This document shows, one piece after another, positions 26,705 through 33,435 of a DNA stretch of 33,435 nucleotides. How positions within the stretch are numbered: the first letter of the stretch is position 1; the number at the start of each line of letters is the position of its first letter. The notes under the pieces are model-generated. The model saw only the letters and a program-made list of their open reading frames with translations. It did no database searches and was not told the origin of the DNA. The stretch is from NCBI GenBank assembly GCA_017993835.1, contig JAGOLX010000061.1:1-33435 (forward strand), read 5' to 3'. This DNA is from Phycisphaerae bacterium (lineage in GTDB: Bacteria > Planctomycetota > Phycisphaerae > Sedimentisphaerales > Anaerobacaceae). The translations under genes were made by a program, and so were the position numbers.

Positions 26705-27664
26705 TTGGGATCGGAGGATTCAGCTATCCGCACGAGATGCCAAACCATCTCGATCGGGGCACGTGGGGTGAAGAGCTGCGGTTGTGCGGACCGACGCGAC
26801 GCGAGCTCGCAGGGGGCGTTTACACTCATCGAACTGCTCGTCGTTATCGCCATCATCACGCTGTTGCTCGCCATCCTCGTTCCGGGACTGAACATGGTCC
26901 GGCGTCAGGCGACCGGAATGCTGGGAATGAGGAACCAGCGGGAGATCGCTTCCGGCGTCACCCTCTTTGCCTCCGAAAACGACGACCGCTTTCCCGACTC
27001 CATCGCGACGATTGGATACGAAGGCGAGTGGAGTTGGTATGATCCGACCGCCATCACGGGCAAACGCAAGCGGACTCCCCAGGTCCATCGTGCCATGAGC
27101 GCCTACCTTCGCGACTACATCGCGGACGGCAAGACCATGTACTGTCCCGGCGCGCCGCGCCCCTACACGTATGCTCAGGCGTCGTGGGAGGCCGGCGACG
27201 AGTGGGACAACCCGGACACGCCGGTGACCTACGACCCGGTCGACGGTACCTTCTGCTTCTATTGGAACTATGTCGGGTATCTGGGCGAGCCGCGGATGCT
27301 GTTCCGAGGCCCCAGTGGTCCCGCCGCAGGCGGCAGGCAGAGCCAGTTGCTGGTCACCGACTACTTTGGCTACGGACCCTGGCAGACGCCCGGAGCTTTC
27401 GCGAGCTGCGAGAAGCTGCCCGGCGGCGATGTCGTCGAGGAAACCTGGCTGGCGGCCGCCCTGTGGACGGCCGAGGGCGATCCCAATGAAGCCATGCCGG
27501 ATGTGAAGCTGCGAGCCGCCTACGTCGACGGCCACGTCTCGACCTACACGCCCGAAGAAACGGTCCCGCTGCGGGTCTCCCTGACCTCCGAGGGTGTCCC
27601 TCCCTATCCCGACGGCACAGGCAGTCGCGGCATCTTCTACATCCCCGAAGACGCCGTCAACTGA
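26705..27664 (+). CDS. Type II secretion/type IV pilin-like protein with N-terminal methylation motif
   Basis: This gene encodes a pseudopilin-like surface protein of the kind abundant in planctomycetes. The prepilin signature is GAFTLIELLVVIAIITLLLAILVPGL, with the +5 Glu and one membrane helix; the residue before the cleavage point is Ala rather than the usual Gly. The body (about 260 residues) has NQREIASGVTLFASENDDRFPDS and, near the end, LRAAYVDGHVSTYTP, the DGHV motif found in the DUF1559-like/H-X9-DG pseudopilins. The start is uncertain: TTG 26705 gives a 38-residue leader and GTG 26768 a more normal 17-residue one; an ATG at 26737 is out of frame. The promoter at 26597-26625 serves it alone. 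Its role (pilus, secretion or surface layer) cannot be told from sequence. Confidence 0.85.
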   Translation: MGSEDSAIRTRCQTISIGARGVKSCGCADRRDASSQGAFTLIELLVVIAIITLLLAILVPGLNMVRRQATGMLGMRNQREIASGVTLFASENDDRFPDSIATIGYEGEWSWYDPTAITGKRKRTPQVHRAMSAYLRDYIADGKTMYCPGAPRPYTYAQASWEAGDEWDNPDTPVTYDPVDGTFCFYWNYVGYLGEPRMLFRGPSGPAAGGRQSQLLVTDYFGYGPWQTPGAFASCEKLPGGDVVEETWLAAALWTAEGDPNEAMPDVKLRAAYVDGHVSTYTPEETVPLRVSLTSEGVPPYPDGTGSRGIFYIPEDAVN

Positions 27665-27891
27665 CGAGATATGTCGGCCCTCATAGGGCAATCCACGTCA
27701 TTTCCGCAACACTCGGCTCTCGCTCCCTGCCTGCGAAAAACGTTGGCGGCCGAAGTCCGTCGAGCCTACAATGGGTCCCCAAAGACTCTTGCGCCGGGCG
27801 GGTCATCCTGAACACGGCGCAGGGAAATGGAAGATCGGCCTCGCGAGGACAGATGGGTCGGCGCAGTGTGGATTTGGATTACGGAGCCTTG

Positions 27892-28950
27892 ATGGTGCGA
27901 ACAATCAGACCGGTCGTCGTCGCGGTGGGTGTTGGGATCTGCCTGCTCTTGGCGGTTTCCGGCTGCCAGAGAGAAGGGGCGACCGCGCCGGCGGTGAATG
28001 TCGAACCGTCGGAGGCGAGGGAAGCCTCGCCCGAGCCGAATGACGCGGGATTGCCGGTCCATCTTGTGCTGATGCGCGAGCCGGGAGACGTTGTTACGTA
28101 CAAGGTGACCACCGAGGTCCAGAAAAGCGTCGAATGGATAGGGCCGCAGGAGAGCCGCCCGGCCGGATACGCCGACGGCCGCTCGGGCAACCACGTCGAG
28201 ATCACGTTCGAACAGAGGGTGAAGGAGGTCCGCGCCAACGGCAACGCGGTGCTGGAGATCACGATCCAGGCTCTCAAGTACGTCGGGCAGATCCAGAGCA
28301 ACGTCGTCTTCGAATTCGACAGCAGCGATTCCCAGGACCAGGACAACGGTCTGGCGGCACTGGTCGGGGCTCGTTACAGCGTGGAGATGTCCCCGCGAGG
28401 GGAGGTGATTGCGCTGCTCGACATGGAATCGATCCGACAGGCGGTGAAGACGGGCCCGCCGGCCCAGGACGTGGCGGCCAGACTGTTCTCCGAGGAGGTG
28501 GTCCGGGACCGGCATGAGGTCCCGCCGCTGATGGCTCTGAAGGATGGCACGGCTCGTCCGGGACAGAGCTGGAGCAACCTGAAGTCCTTTGCGTTCGGCG
28601 CGATGGGCGTCAAGAGCTTCGAGCGGGTCTACACGCTCCAGCCGTTCAAAGAGGGCGACGGCCGGGTCGCTCGCGTGGCGATGAAGGCGATCCCCTCGGC
28701 CGCGATGGCCGAGGAACTGCACAAGCGCCGTGCGGCCAGTCTGCCTCCGGGGCTGTTTGACAATGCGGAGGATTACCAGGGCCGTCTCGATCTCGACCTC
28801 GACCGCGGGAGGATTCGCGAGTACGGCGAAGAAATGTGGACCGAGTGGGTCGTCGTCGATCCCGGCGCGGCGCAGGGCGTCGCCCAGCCGGCGGCCTTGA
28901 AGATGGGCGCCCGACAACTCCACCGGCTGGAACGGGTCGCATCGCCATGA
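27892..28950 (+). CDS. Lipoprotein of unknown function, first of a tandem pair
   Basis: This 352-residue protein starts MVRTIRPVVVAVGVGICLLLAVSGCQRE, a lipoprotein signal with lipobox AVSGC. GGAG lies about 5 bases before ATG 27892; an in-frame start at 27853 would give an unnatural leader. The mature part begins with an acidic linker (about residues 35-55). It then has beta strands: HLVLMREPGDVVTYKVTTEVQ, GNAVLEITIQALKYVG, and RYSVEMSPRGEVIALLDMESI. I know no function, although DUF6263-like lipoproteins have this pattern. The stop overlaps the next gene as ATGA. The two proteins share strand order and short motifs (GD or GR, then TYKV or RYRF; SPRGEV against DSRGRI), suggesting an old duplication. 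Confidence 0.8.
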   Translation: MVRTIRPVVVAVGVGICLLLAVSGCQREGATAPAVNVEPSEAREASPEPNDAGLPVHLVLMREPGDVVTYKVTTEVQKSVEWIGPQESRPAGYADGRSGNHVEITFEQRVKEVRANGNAVLEITIQALKYVGQIQSNVVFEFDSSDSQDQDNGLAALVGARYSVEMSPRGEVIALLDMESIRQAVKTGPPAQDVAARLFSEEVVRDRHEVPPLMALKDGTARPGQSWSNLKSFAFGAMGVKSFERVYTLQPFKEGDGRVARVAMKAIPSAAMAEELHKRRAASLPPGLFDNAEDYQGRLDLDLDRGRIREYGEEMWTEWVVVDPGAAQGVAQPAALKMGARQLHRLERVASP

Positions 28951-30077
28951 GTTCTGGGGATCGGAAGGATCGCTCGATTGAAAGGGAATGTGTGAAGACA
29001 GAATGGATGCTCCTGGCGGCAGCGGTGGCGGTGCTGCTTGTGGGGTGCAAGACGACCCCCAGGACGGCCGGCGAGGCTGCCGGGGTAGAAACCCAGGTCT
29101 CGGACAAGGGCCGGGTGTTCCTGACGATCGACTTCGAGCTGGGACGGACGCTGCGGTATCGGTTCAGTTCCCGACGGGAGATCACGCTGGACTGGGACCC
29201 CAACGCGGCCGAGACGGCCAGCCGCGTGCAGAAGCATACCGAGCAAATGGAGATGGTCGTCGCATACACGCCGGTCGAGGTGGACCCCTATGGGGTCAGC
29301 ACGATCCGTGCGACGGTCGAGTTGGTCCAGGCTGTCCGAAGCGGCGGGCCCACCCAGCGGGCCACCGGGACCGACGCGGTCGTGAGTGCACAGGGCCAGA
29401 GCTATACGATCAAGGTCGATTCTCGCGGGCGGATCGTCGATGCCAACGAGCTGCGGGCCCTGATTGCCCGGATGGGGGCCGAAGCGTTCCAAGGCGACGC
29501 CTCGCGAGGCCGGACGAAGAACCCGGATATGATCGGGGACTTCATCGCCGGCACGTGGTTCCTCTGGGACGCGATGGCGACGATTCCCCTGCCGGCCGAG
29601 GGATTGATCATCGGGCAGAAGTGGCCCTCGCAGCTTCCGGCGTCCACGCCGATGGTGATGCGCCAGGCGAGGGACGTGACGTATCGGTTCAACGGATTTC
29701 GATCCGGGCCTCGCGGCTCGGTGGGGGTGATCGAGAGCACATACAAGCCTGCGGACGCGGCGCCTGCGGATTGGCCGGTGCCGTATTCCGGGCGGTTCCG
29801 GATGAGCGGGACGTTCGGCTTCCTCGGTCCGTACGAGGTCCTGGGCCTGGAAGGGACCGGCGAGGACTTGTTCAATATCAAGACGGGCCGGCTCGAGCGA
29901 CGGTCGCACCGATACACGATGCAATTCAATGCCTCGCTGCCGCCCATGGGAATCCAGGCCCATCCGCACCTGACGATCGAGCAGACCCTGACGGTGGAAT
30001 TGCTGGACCCGGAGACGGGAAATTCGAATATCGAAACTCGAAATCCGAAACAAATCCAGAACCCAAAACAGAAATGA
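28947..30077 (+). CDS. Lipoprotein of unknown function, second of a tandem pair, with repeat-derived tail
   Basis: This 376-residue lipoprotein overlaps the preceding stop as ATGA. A GTG at 28992 with AAAGGGA just before it gives a cleaner signal, VKTEWMLLAAAVAVLLVGCKTT, and is a serious alternative start; both give the same mature lipoprotein at VGC. The body has the strand pattern of its neighbour: VFLTIDFELGRTLRYRFSSRREITLDW, then QSYTIKVDSRGRIVDANELRALIARMG. DAMATIPLPAEGLIIGQKWPSQLP and MSGTFGFLGPYEVLGLEGTGED follow. After LTVELLDPETG the last 18 or so residues (NSNIETRNPKQIQ and on) are translated from the palindromic repeat at 30018-30135, which also supplies the stop codon. Function unknown. 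The same operon may continue into the HIT gene. Confidence 0.78.
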   Translation: MSSGDRKDRSIERECVKTEWMLLAAAVAVLLVGCKTTPRTAGEAAGVETQVSDKGRVFLTIDFELGRTLRYRFSSRREITLDWDPNAAETASRVQKHTEQMEMVVAYTPVEVDPYGVSTIRATVELVQAVRSGGPTQRATGTDAVVSAQGQSYTIKVDSRGRIVDANELRALIARMGAEAFQGDASRGRTKNPDMIGDFIAGTWFLWDAMATIPLPAEGLIIGQKWPSQLPASTPMVMRQARDVTYRFNGFRSGPRGSVGVIESTYKPADAAPADWPVPYSGRFRMSGTFGFLGPYEVLGLEGTGEDLFNIKTGRLERRSHRYTMQFNASLPPMGIQAHPHLTIEQTLTVELLDPETGNSNIETRNPKQIQNPKQK

Positions 30078-30135
30078 CCGAAACGCTCGCGCGGAGCACT
30101 GTTTCGGATCTCGATGTTCGGATTTCAAGCTTGTC
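30018..30135. repeat. Palindromic repeat at the end of the second lipoprotein gene
   Basis: It carries the 15-mer CGAAATCCGAAACAA (30040-30054), identical to both arms of the repeat at the pstS/pstC junction, and an imperfect inverted partner (GTTTCGGATCTCGATGTTCGG) near 30101-30121. The stop TGA sits in AAATGACC, the same context as the pstS stop. Confidence 0.7.
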
Positions 30136-30159
30136 TTCAGAATGGGAGGTAGTGACATC

Positions 30160-30669
30160 TTGGAACGAAATCGTCTGTGGGCGCCGTGGCGGATTCCCTA
30201 CATCCGCGGCATCGGGAAGAGCGATGGGTGTTTCCTCTGCCACAACCTGGCGCATCCGGAGCAGGACGTGGAGAACCTGGTTCTGTGGCGGACCGAGCGG
30301 AGCCTCGTGGTCCTGAATCGGTTCCCCTACAACAACGGGCATCTGCTGATCGCGCCGGCCCGGCACATCGCGACGCTGGAGGAGACCTCGGAGGAGGAGA
30401 TGCTAGATCTGTTCAAGCTGATTCGGGAATCGCAGCGGGCGCTGTCGCTGACGGTCAAACCGCACGGCTTCAACGTCGGGATGAACTTCAGCCGCTGTGC
30501 GGGAGCGGGTCTGCCCGGCCACCTGCACATCCACGTCGTGCCTCGCTGGGACGGCGACACGAACTTCATGGGCGTGTGCAGCGACACGCGGGTGATCAGC
30601 CAGTCGCTGATCGATCTGCTGGAGGAACTCAAGCAGGCCAGCGCCGGGCACGGGCTGCCGGCGGTCTAG
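30160..30669 (+). CDS. HIT-family nucleotide hydrolase/phosphorylase
   Basis: This 169-residue cytoplasmic protein belongs to the histidine-triad superfamily that cleaves or transfers nucleotides (Ap4A phosphorylase-like branch). It has the catalytic triad HLHIHVVPRW, the zinc-type CFLC motif near residue 24, and VLNRFPYNNGHLLIAPARHIATLE. The N-terminus ERNRLWAPWRIPYI matches the family start MxxLWAPWR. The TTG at 30160 is preferred because GGGAGG lies about 10 bases upstream; the ATG at 30142 is in frame but lies before that site and has none of its own. The nucleotide substrate cannot be told from sequence. It follows the lipoprotein gene after a repeat and precedes the dNTPase gene. Confidence 0.9.
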   Translation: MERNRLWAPWRIPYIRGIGKSDGCFLCHNLAHPEQDVENLVLWRTERSLVVLNRFPYNNGHLLIAPARHIATLEETSEEEMLDLFKLIRESQRALSLTVKPHGFNVGMNFSRCAGAGLPGHLHIHVVPRWDGDTNFMGVCSDTRVISQSLIDLLEELKQASAGHGLPAV

Positions 30670-30683
30670 GGAAGACGATGGGA

Positions 30684-30709
30684 CCCATAGGACTCGTGGG
30701 ACCTATGGG
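30684..30709 (+). terminator. Hairpin after the HIT gene
   Basis: CCCATAGG (30684-30691) pairs perfectly with CCTATGGG (30702-30709), loop 10 bases, 15 bases after the HIT stop. No T-run follows. GGGACCCAT/GGGACCTAT words also make it a small direct repeat, so it may be an interspersed repeat rather than a terminator. Confidence 0.45.
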
Positions 30710-30737
30710 CTGATCTCGTCTGGCGGAGATGGTTTGT

Positions 30738-31838
30738 ATGTCCGATGGATTGTGTCCTTGTGCTGTGACCGAGGCGGCGAGCCGGGGGCGGGCATTCCCC
30801 GAGCCGGCTCATCCGTATCGCACGGACTTCGAACGAGACCGGGACCGCGTCATCCACAGTTCGGCCTTCCGTCGTCTCGATGGCAAGACGCAGGTCTTCA
30901 CTCCCGGCCTGGACGACTACTATCGGTCTCGACTGACGCACAGCATCGAGGTCGCGCAGATCGGTCGGACGCTCGCGAGGACACTGGGACTCAACGAAAC
31001 CCTCACCGAGGCGATCTGCCTGGCGCATGATTTGGGCCATTCGCCCTTCGGCCACGCCGGAGAGGCTGTGTTGAACTCGCTGCTGGCGGATCACGGCGGG
31101 TTCGAGCACAACGCCCAATCGCTGCGGATCGTCGATCTGTTGGAGCATCCATACCCGCAGTTCATGGGCCTGAACCTGATGTACGAGACTCGCCTGGGTT
31201 TGGCGATGCACAAGAGCCGGTACGACCAGTCGGAAGGGGGTGGATTTCCCGAGGCCAACTGCACGCTGGAAGGGCAGGCCGCGGACTTGGCCGACCGCAT
31301 CGCGTACAACTGCCACGATCTGGAGGATGGAATGCGGGCCCGCCTGCTCGATCCCGACTCGATGCAGGACATCGAGATCTTCGCGGGGGCCGAGCGCCGC
31401 ATCCGCGCCGACGAGATCGACGACCGGACGATCCGTCGGACCCGCACCGCTAAGGCGATCATCGACGCCCTCGTCGGCGACTGCATCGAGACCAGTCGGG
31501 CGAACATCGTTGCCGCGGGAATTCAGACCGCCGCCGACGCGTGTGCCAGGAAAGAGAACCTGATCTCGCTGTCGGCCGAGAGCGACCGCAAGCTCAAGGT
31601 GCTGGAGGATTTCCTGCTCCGCTGCTTTTATCATCACGAGTCGCTTGTCGAGACCTCCGAGAGGGTGCGAGTCTGGCTGGGCGAGTTGTTCGAGCGGTTG
31701 TGCCGCAGGCCCGAAGAGATGCCCGGCTACTTTCGAAGGTTCATCCCGCAGCACGGCCTGGAGCGTGCGGTTTGCGACTACATCGCCGGTATGACGGACC
31801 GCTATTGCCTCAAGGTGCTCGACGTTGTGCCTTCGTAG
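30738..31838 (+). CDS. dgt: dGTPase-like deoxynucleotide triphosphohydrolase (HD superfamily)
   Basis: This 366-residue cytoplasmic enzyme would split dGTP or other dNTPs into deoxynucleoside and tripolyphosphate. The N-terminal RTDFERDRDRVIHSSAFRRLDGKTQVF is the classical dGTPase block. The metal-binding HD residues are in THSIEVAQIGRTLAR and LAHDLGHSPFGHAGE, and the third ligand lies in LADRIAYNCHDLEDG. NCTLEGQAADLADRIAY is typical of the dGTPase type-2 (Dgt-like) subfamily. Length is normal for this shorter type. ATG 30738 is preferred: GGAG lies about 9 bases upstream, and the earlier ATG 30729 overlaps that site. dNTPases of this fold can also be antiviral, but this one looks like a housekeeping enzyme. 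It is followed by a triple palindrome. Confidence 0.93.
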   Translation: MSDGLCPCAVTEAASRGRAFPEPAHPYRTDFERDRDRVIHSSAFRRLDGKTQVFTPGLDDYYRSRLTHSIEVAQIGRTLARTLGLNETLTEAICLAHDLGHSPFGHAGEAVLNSLLADHGGFEHNAQSLRIVDLLEHPYPQFMGLNLMYETRLGLAMHKSRYDQSEGGGFPEANCTLEGQAADLADRIAYNCHDLEDGMRARLLDPDSMQDIEIFAGAERRIRADEIDDRTIRRTRTAKAIIDALVGDCIETSRANIVAAGIQTAADACARKENLISLSAESDRKLKVLEDFLLRCFYHHESLVETSERVRVWLGELFERLCRRPEEMPGYFRRFIPQHGLERAVCDYIAGMTDRYCLKVLDVVPS

Positions 31839-31840
31839 CG

Positions 31841-31910
31841 AGGGCATCTTGCCCTTGTTCTCTCGTGTCGAGGGCGTCTCGCCCTCGGATCGCGGGCTCC
31901 GATGCCCGCG
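31841..31910. repeat. Triple palindromic element after the dNTPase gene
   Basis: Three hairpins follow one another: AGGGCA/TGCCCT (31841-31855), CGAGGGCG-TCT-CGCCCTCG (31869-31887) and CGCGGGC/GCCCGCG (31891-31910). The first two are near-copies of one another, separated by TGTTCTCTCGTGT. The element probably ends the transcript and belongs to a family of dispersed GAGGGC...GCCCTC repeats. Confidence 0.65.
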
Positions 31911-31941
31911 ACACGCCGGAGTGATCTAATCGTCAATTGGT

Positions 31942-31971
31942 TTGATTTGGTTTGGCTCTGGATGGTACACT
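31942..31971 (+). promoter_or_regulatory. Candidate promoter for a leaderless ATPase transcript
   Basis: TTGATT (31942-31947), an 18-base spacer and TACACT (31966-31971), preceded by TG to make an extended -10 (TGGTACACT). Transcription would begin at or next to ATG 31978, so the message may be leaderless. No ribosome-binding site is visible before that ATG. Confidence 0.4.
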
Positions 31972-31977
31972 TGGATC

Positions 31978-33162
31978 ATGATCGAGCAGATTACCATCAG
32001 GAACTTCAAGAGCTTCAAGGACGTGACCCTCAAGCTGGGTCCCATGAATCTCTTCATCGGAGCCAACGCCAGCGGCAAATCCAATTTCTTCGATGCCCTC
32101 CGAGTTCTGCAGGGTATTGGTTATGGCTTCACGCTCCGGGAGATTCTGGATGGCAAACCAAAGAGCGCCACAAGCGAAGTCTGGGAGGGTATCCGTGGTG
32201 GCAGTGTCGGGATCGGTTTTGCTTCTGACGGCGAGGACAGACCCACATCGCTCGAAGTCGCCGGGAAAATCTCTGGCCGGAGCGAAGACCATTTTGAATT
32301 CCGGATAGCGTTCTTGGCCAAAGATGGGCGTTTTCGCGAGGAGCGATTGTTTGCCTCCGGAGATGTGATCTATGACTGTGTGCTCGGAAGGTCCGGGGAA
32401 TTCCTCGTATCATACGGTAACAAGTGTTCTGGCGGGATGTTCAGAATTGGCAATGAGCCTGCGGTGTTGACGGAAGTGGGGCCGGCGGATAGGTCTAGAA
32501 TGGCTGAGCAGGTGGCACATGGTCTAGCTGATATCCAGCGTATAGATCCTTCGCCGGTGCTCCTGCGTGAGTACTCAAAGGCATACGAAATCAAACGGAT
32601 GGGCGAGCATGGAGAGAACTTCGCTGCACTGGTTCGGATGATCTGTGCTGACCCCGTGACGAAGGATGCCTATCTGAGTTGGTTGCGGGAACTGCGACCT
32701 CGCGATGTAGATGACGTGGGTGTGTTGAAGGGAGCTATTGGCGAGCCGATGGTGATGATGAAGGAGCGTGGGCGCGAGTGGCCGGCACCGGCACTGTCGG
32801 ATGGAACGTTGCGATTTGCGGCTCTTGCCGCCGCGTTTTTCCAGCCGGATATGCCGGGCATTATCACGATGGAAGAGATCGAGAATGGCATTCATGCCAG
32901 TCGGCTGCGGTTGCTGGTGGAACTGCTTCGCAGTCGGGCTGCGGCGGGGAAGACCCAAGTCATGGCCACGACGCACTCTCCAGTTGTCCTTGCCTGGCTC
33001 AAACCGGAGGAATATGCGACCACCTTCTACTGCCATCGCGACGAGGAGACCGGCGAATCACGGATCACTCCCCTGAGCGAGATTCCCCGGTTCCATGAGA
33101 TCGTTGCCAAGCATCCTATCAGCGACCTGTTCGCCGAAGGCTGGATGGAGACTGCCCTGTGA
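31978..33162 (+). CDS. SMC/OLD-like AAA ATPase (AAA_21 type), probable defence-module ATPase
   Basis: This 394-residue cytoplasmic ATPase starts MIEQITIRNFKSFKDVTLKLG, the typical first strands of ABC/SMC-like AAA_21 proteins. Walker A is GANASGKSN. Toward the end are LSDGTLRFAALAAAF, a signature-like motif, Walker B-like IITMEEIENGIHASRL, and the switch region TTHSPVVLAW. Only a short arm separates the halves, so it is not a full SMC protein. By eye the gene is less GC-rich than its neighbours and its codon use is looser, which suggests horizontal transfer. The stop overlaps the next gene as GTGA, so the two are translated together; the partner has TOPRIM-like motifs. Such ATPase plus nuclease-like pairs are known in anti-phage systems (for example OLD/Gabija-like, PARIS, RloAB-like), but I cannot assign this pair to one. 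Confidence 0.85.
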   Translation: MIEQITIRNFKSFKDVTLKLGPMNLFIGANASGKSNFFDALRVLQGIGYGFTLREILDGKPKSATSEVWEGIRGGSVGIGFASDGEDRPTSLEVAGKISGRSEDHFEFRIAFLAKDGRFREERLFASGDVIYDCVLGRSGEFLVSYGNKCSGGMFRIGNEPAVLTEVGPADRSRMAEQVAHGLADIQRIDPSPVLLREYSKAYEIKRMGEHGENFAALVRMICADPVTKDAYLSWLRELRPRDVDDVGVLKGAIGEPMVMMKERGREWPAPALSDGTLRFAALAAAFFQPDMPGIITMEEIENGIHASRLRLLVELLRSRAAAGKTQVMATTHSPVVLAWLKPEEYATTFYCHRDEETGESRITPLSEIPRFHEIVAKHPISDLFAEGWMETAL

Positions 33163-33435
33163 GCCTGCAGGTGCTGGTTATCCCCGAAGACCAGACCTAC
33201 AACGGTTACATTCTCAAGCCTGTTGTAGAGCGGATGTTGGCCGAACTGGGCAAACCCAAGGCTCGCGTCACCGTTCTTCCAGAGCCCAAGCTAAACGGTT
33301 ATCCTCACGCGCTGAGTGCGATTCGCGGTGACCTGATAGATCGGTACAAGCACATTCGTCTGTGGCTGTTTCTGCCCGATGCTGATCGAGCAGGTGATTT
33401 GCGATGGCTTGAAGACGAACTCGGGGAACCAGAAG
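33159..33435 (+). CDS. TOPRIM-like protein, partner of the ATPase, cut by window end
   Basis: The first 92 residues of this gene are present, from GTG 33159, which overlaps the ATPase stop. The sequence reads SLQVLVIPEDQTYNGYILKPVVERML, then IRLWLFLPDADRAGDLRWLEDEL. An early Glu after a hydrophobic strand and a later DxD (DAD) after another hydrophobic strand are the arrangement of a TOPRIM-like nuclease fold, as in OLD, AriB and DUF4276-type partners. The interpretation rests on a third or so of the protein. A role as effector of the upstream ATPase is inferred from the overlap and from known two-gene modules. Confidence 0.6.
   Translation, partial: MSLQVLVIPEDQTYNGYILKPVVERMLAELGKPKARVTVLPEPKLNGYPHALSAIRGDLIDRYKHIRLWLFLPDADRAGDLRWLEDELGEPE

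Noticed and set aside
31839-31977. Possible CRISPR-like array from repeated GAGGGC hairpins
   Set aside because: Only two similar palindromes with a 13-base separation; spacer and repeat sizes do not fit a CRISPR array and no cas gene is near.

Overview
The window is GC-rich bacterial DNA. Its gene content suggests a planctomycete of the Phycisphaerae/Sedimentisphaerales kind: secreted sulfatase and glycoside hydrolase genes, a Tat-exported sugar-isomerase-like protein, right-handed beta-helix and prepilin (FTLIELLVVIAI) proteins, an ECF sigma factor with a membrane and extracytoplasmic extension, and many palindromic interspersed repeats. This placement is inferred from gene content, not from a marker gene. 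No rRNA, tRNA, CRISPR array or transposase was seen.

Layout. (1) 1-8808, minus strand: a carbohydrate-use cluster transcribed as GH2/glutaminase-like fusion enzyme, possibly shortened glycoside hydrolase, heparan-N-sulfatase-like sulfatase, then xylulokinase cut by the window edge. (2) 9078-14481, minus strand: a complete pstS-pstC-pstA-pstB-pstB-phoU phosphate operon behind a four-repeat Pho-box-like operator. (3) 14534-18640, minus strand: a secreted protein of unknown function and a Tat-exported L-fucose-isomerase-like protein. (4) 18763-20961, minus strand: a CBS-GGDEF-HD-GYP cyclic-di-GMP protein. (5) 21303-33435, plus strand: sigma factor, beta-helix protein, prepilin-like protein, two lipoproteins, HIT hydrolase, dNTPase, and an SMC/OLD-like ATPase overlapping a TOPRIM-like partner cut by the window end.

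How the parts work together. The first cluster would remove sulfate and sugars from an exported glycan and feed a ketopentose into the pentose phosphate pathway. The pst operon imports phosphate under PhoB/PhoP-type control. The sigma factor and the c-di-GMP protein diverge from a shared 341-base region.

The most unusual signals are: (a) two adjacent PstB ATPases with complementary motif losses, predicting a heterodimer with one normal and one degenerate ATP site; (b) a palindromic repeat family lying in frame inside pstS and inside the Tat protein gene, comparable in concept to Rickettsia palindromic elements; (c) another palindromic repeat that supplies the end of pstS, the start of pstC and the end of an unrelated lipoprotein gene; (d) a sigma factor fused to a membrane segment and large outer domain; (e) the ATPase/TOPRIM-like pair at the right edge, which resembles known two-gene defence modules.
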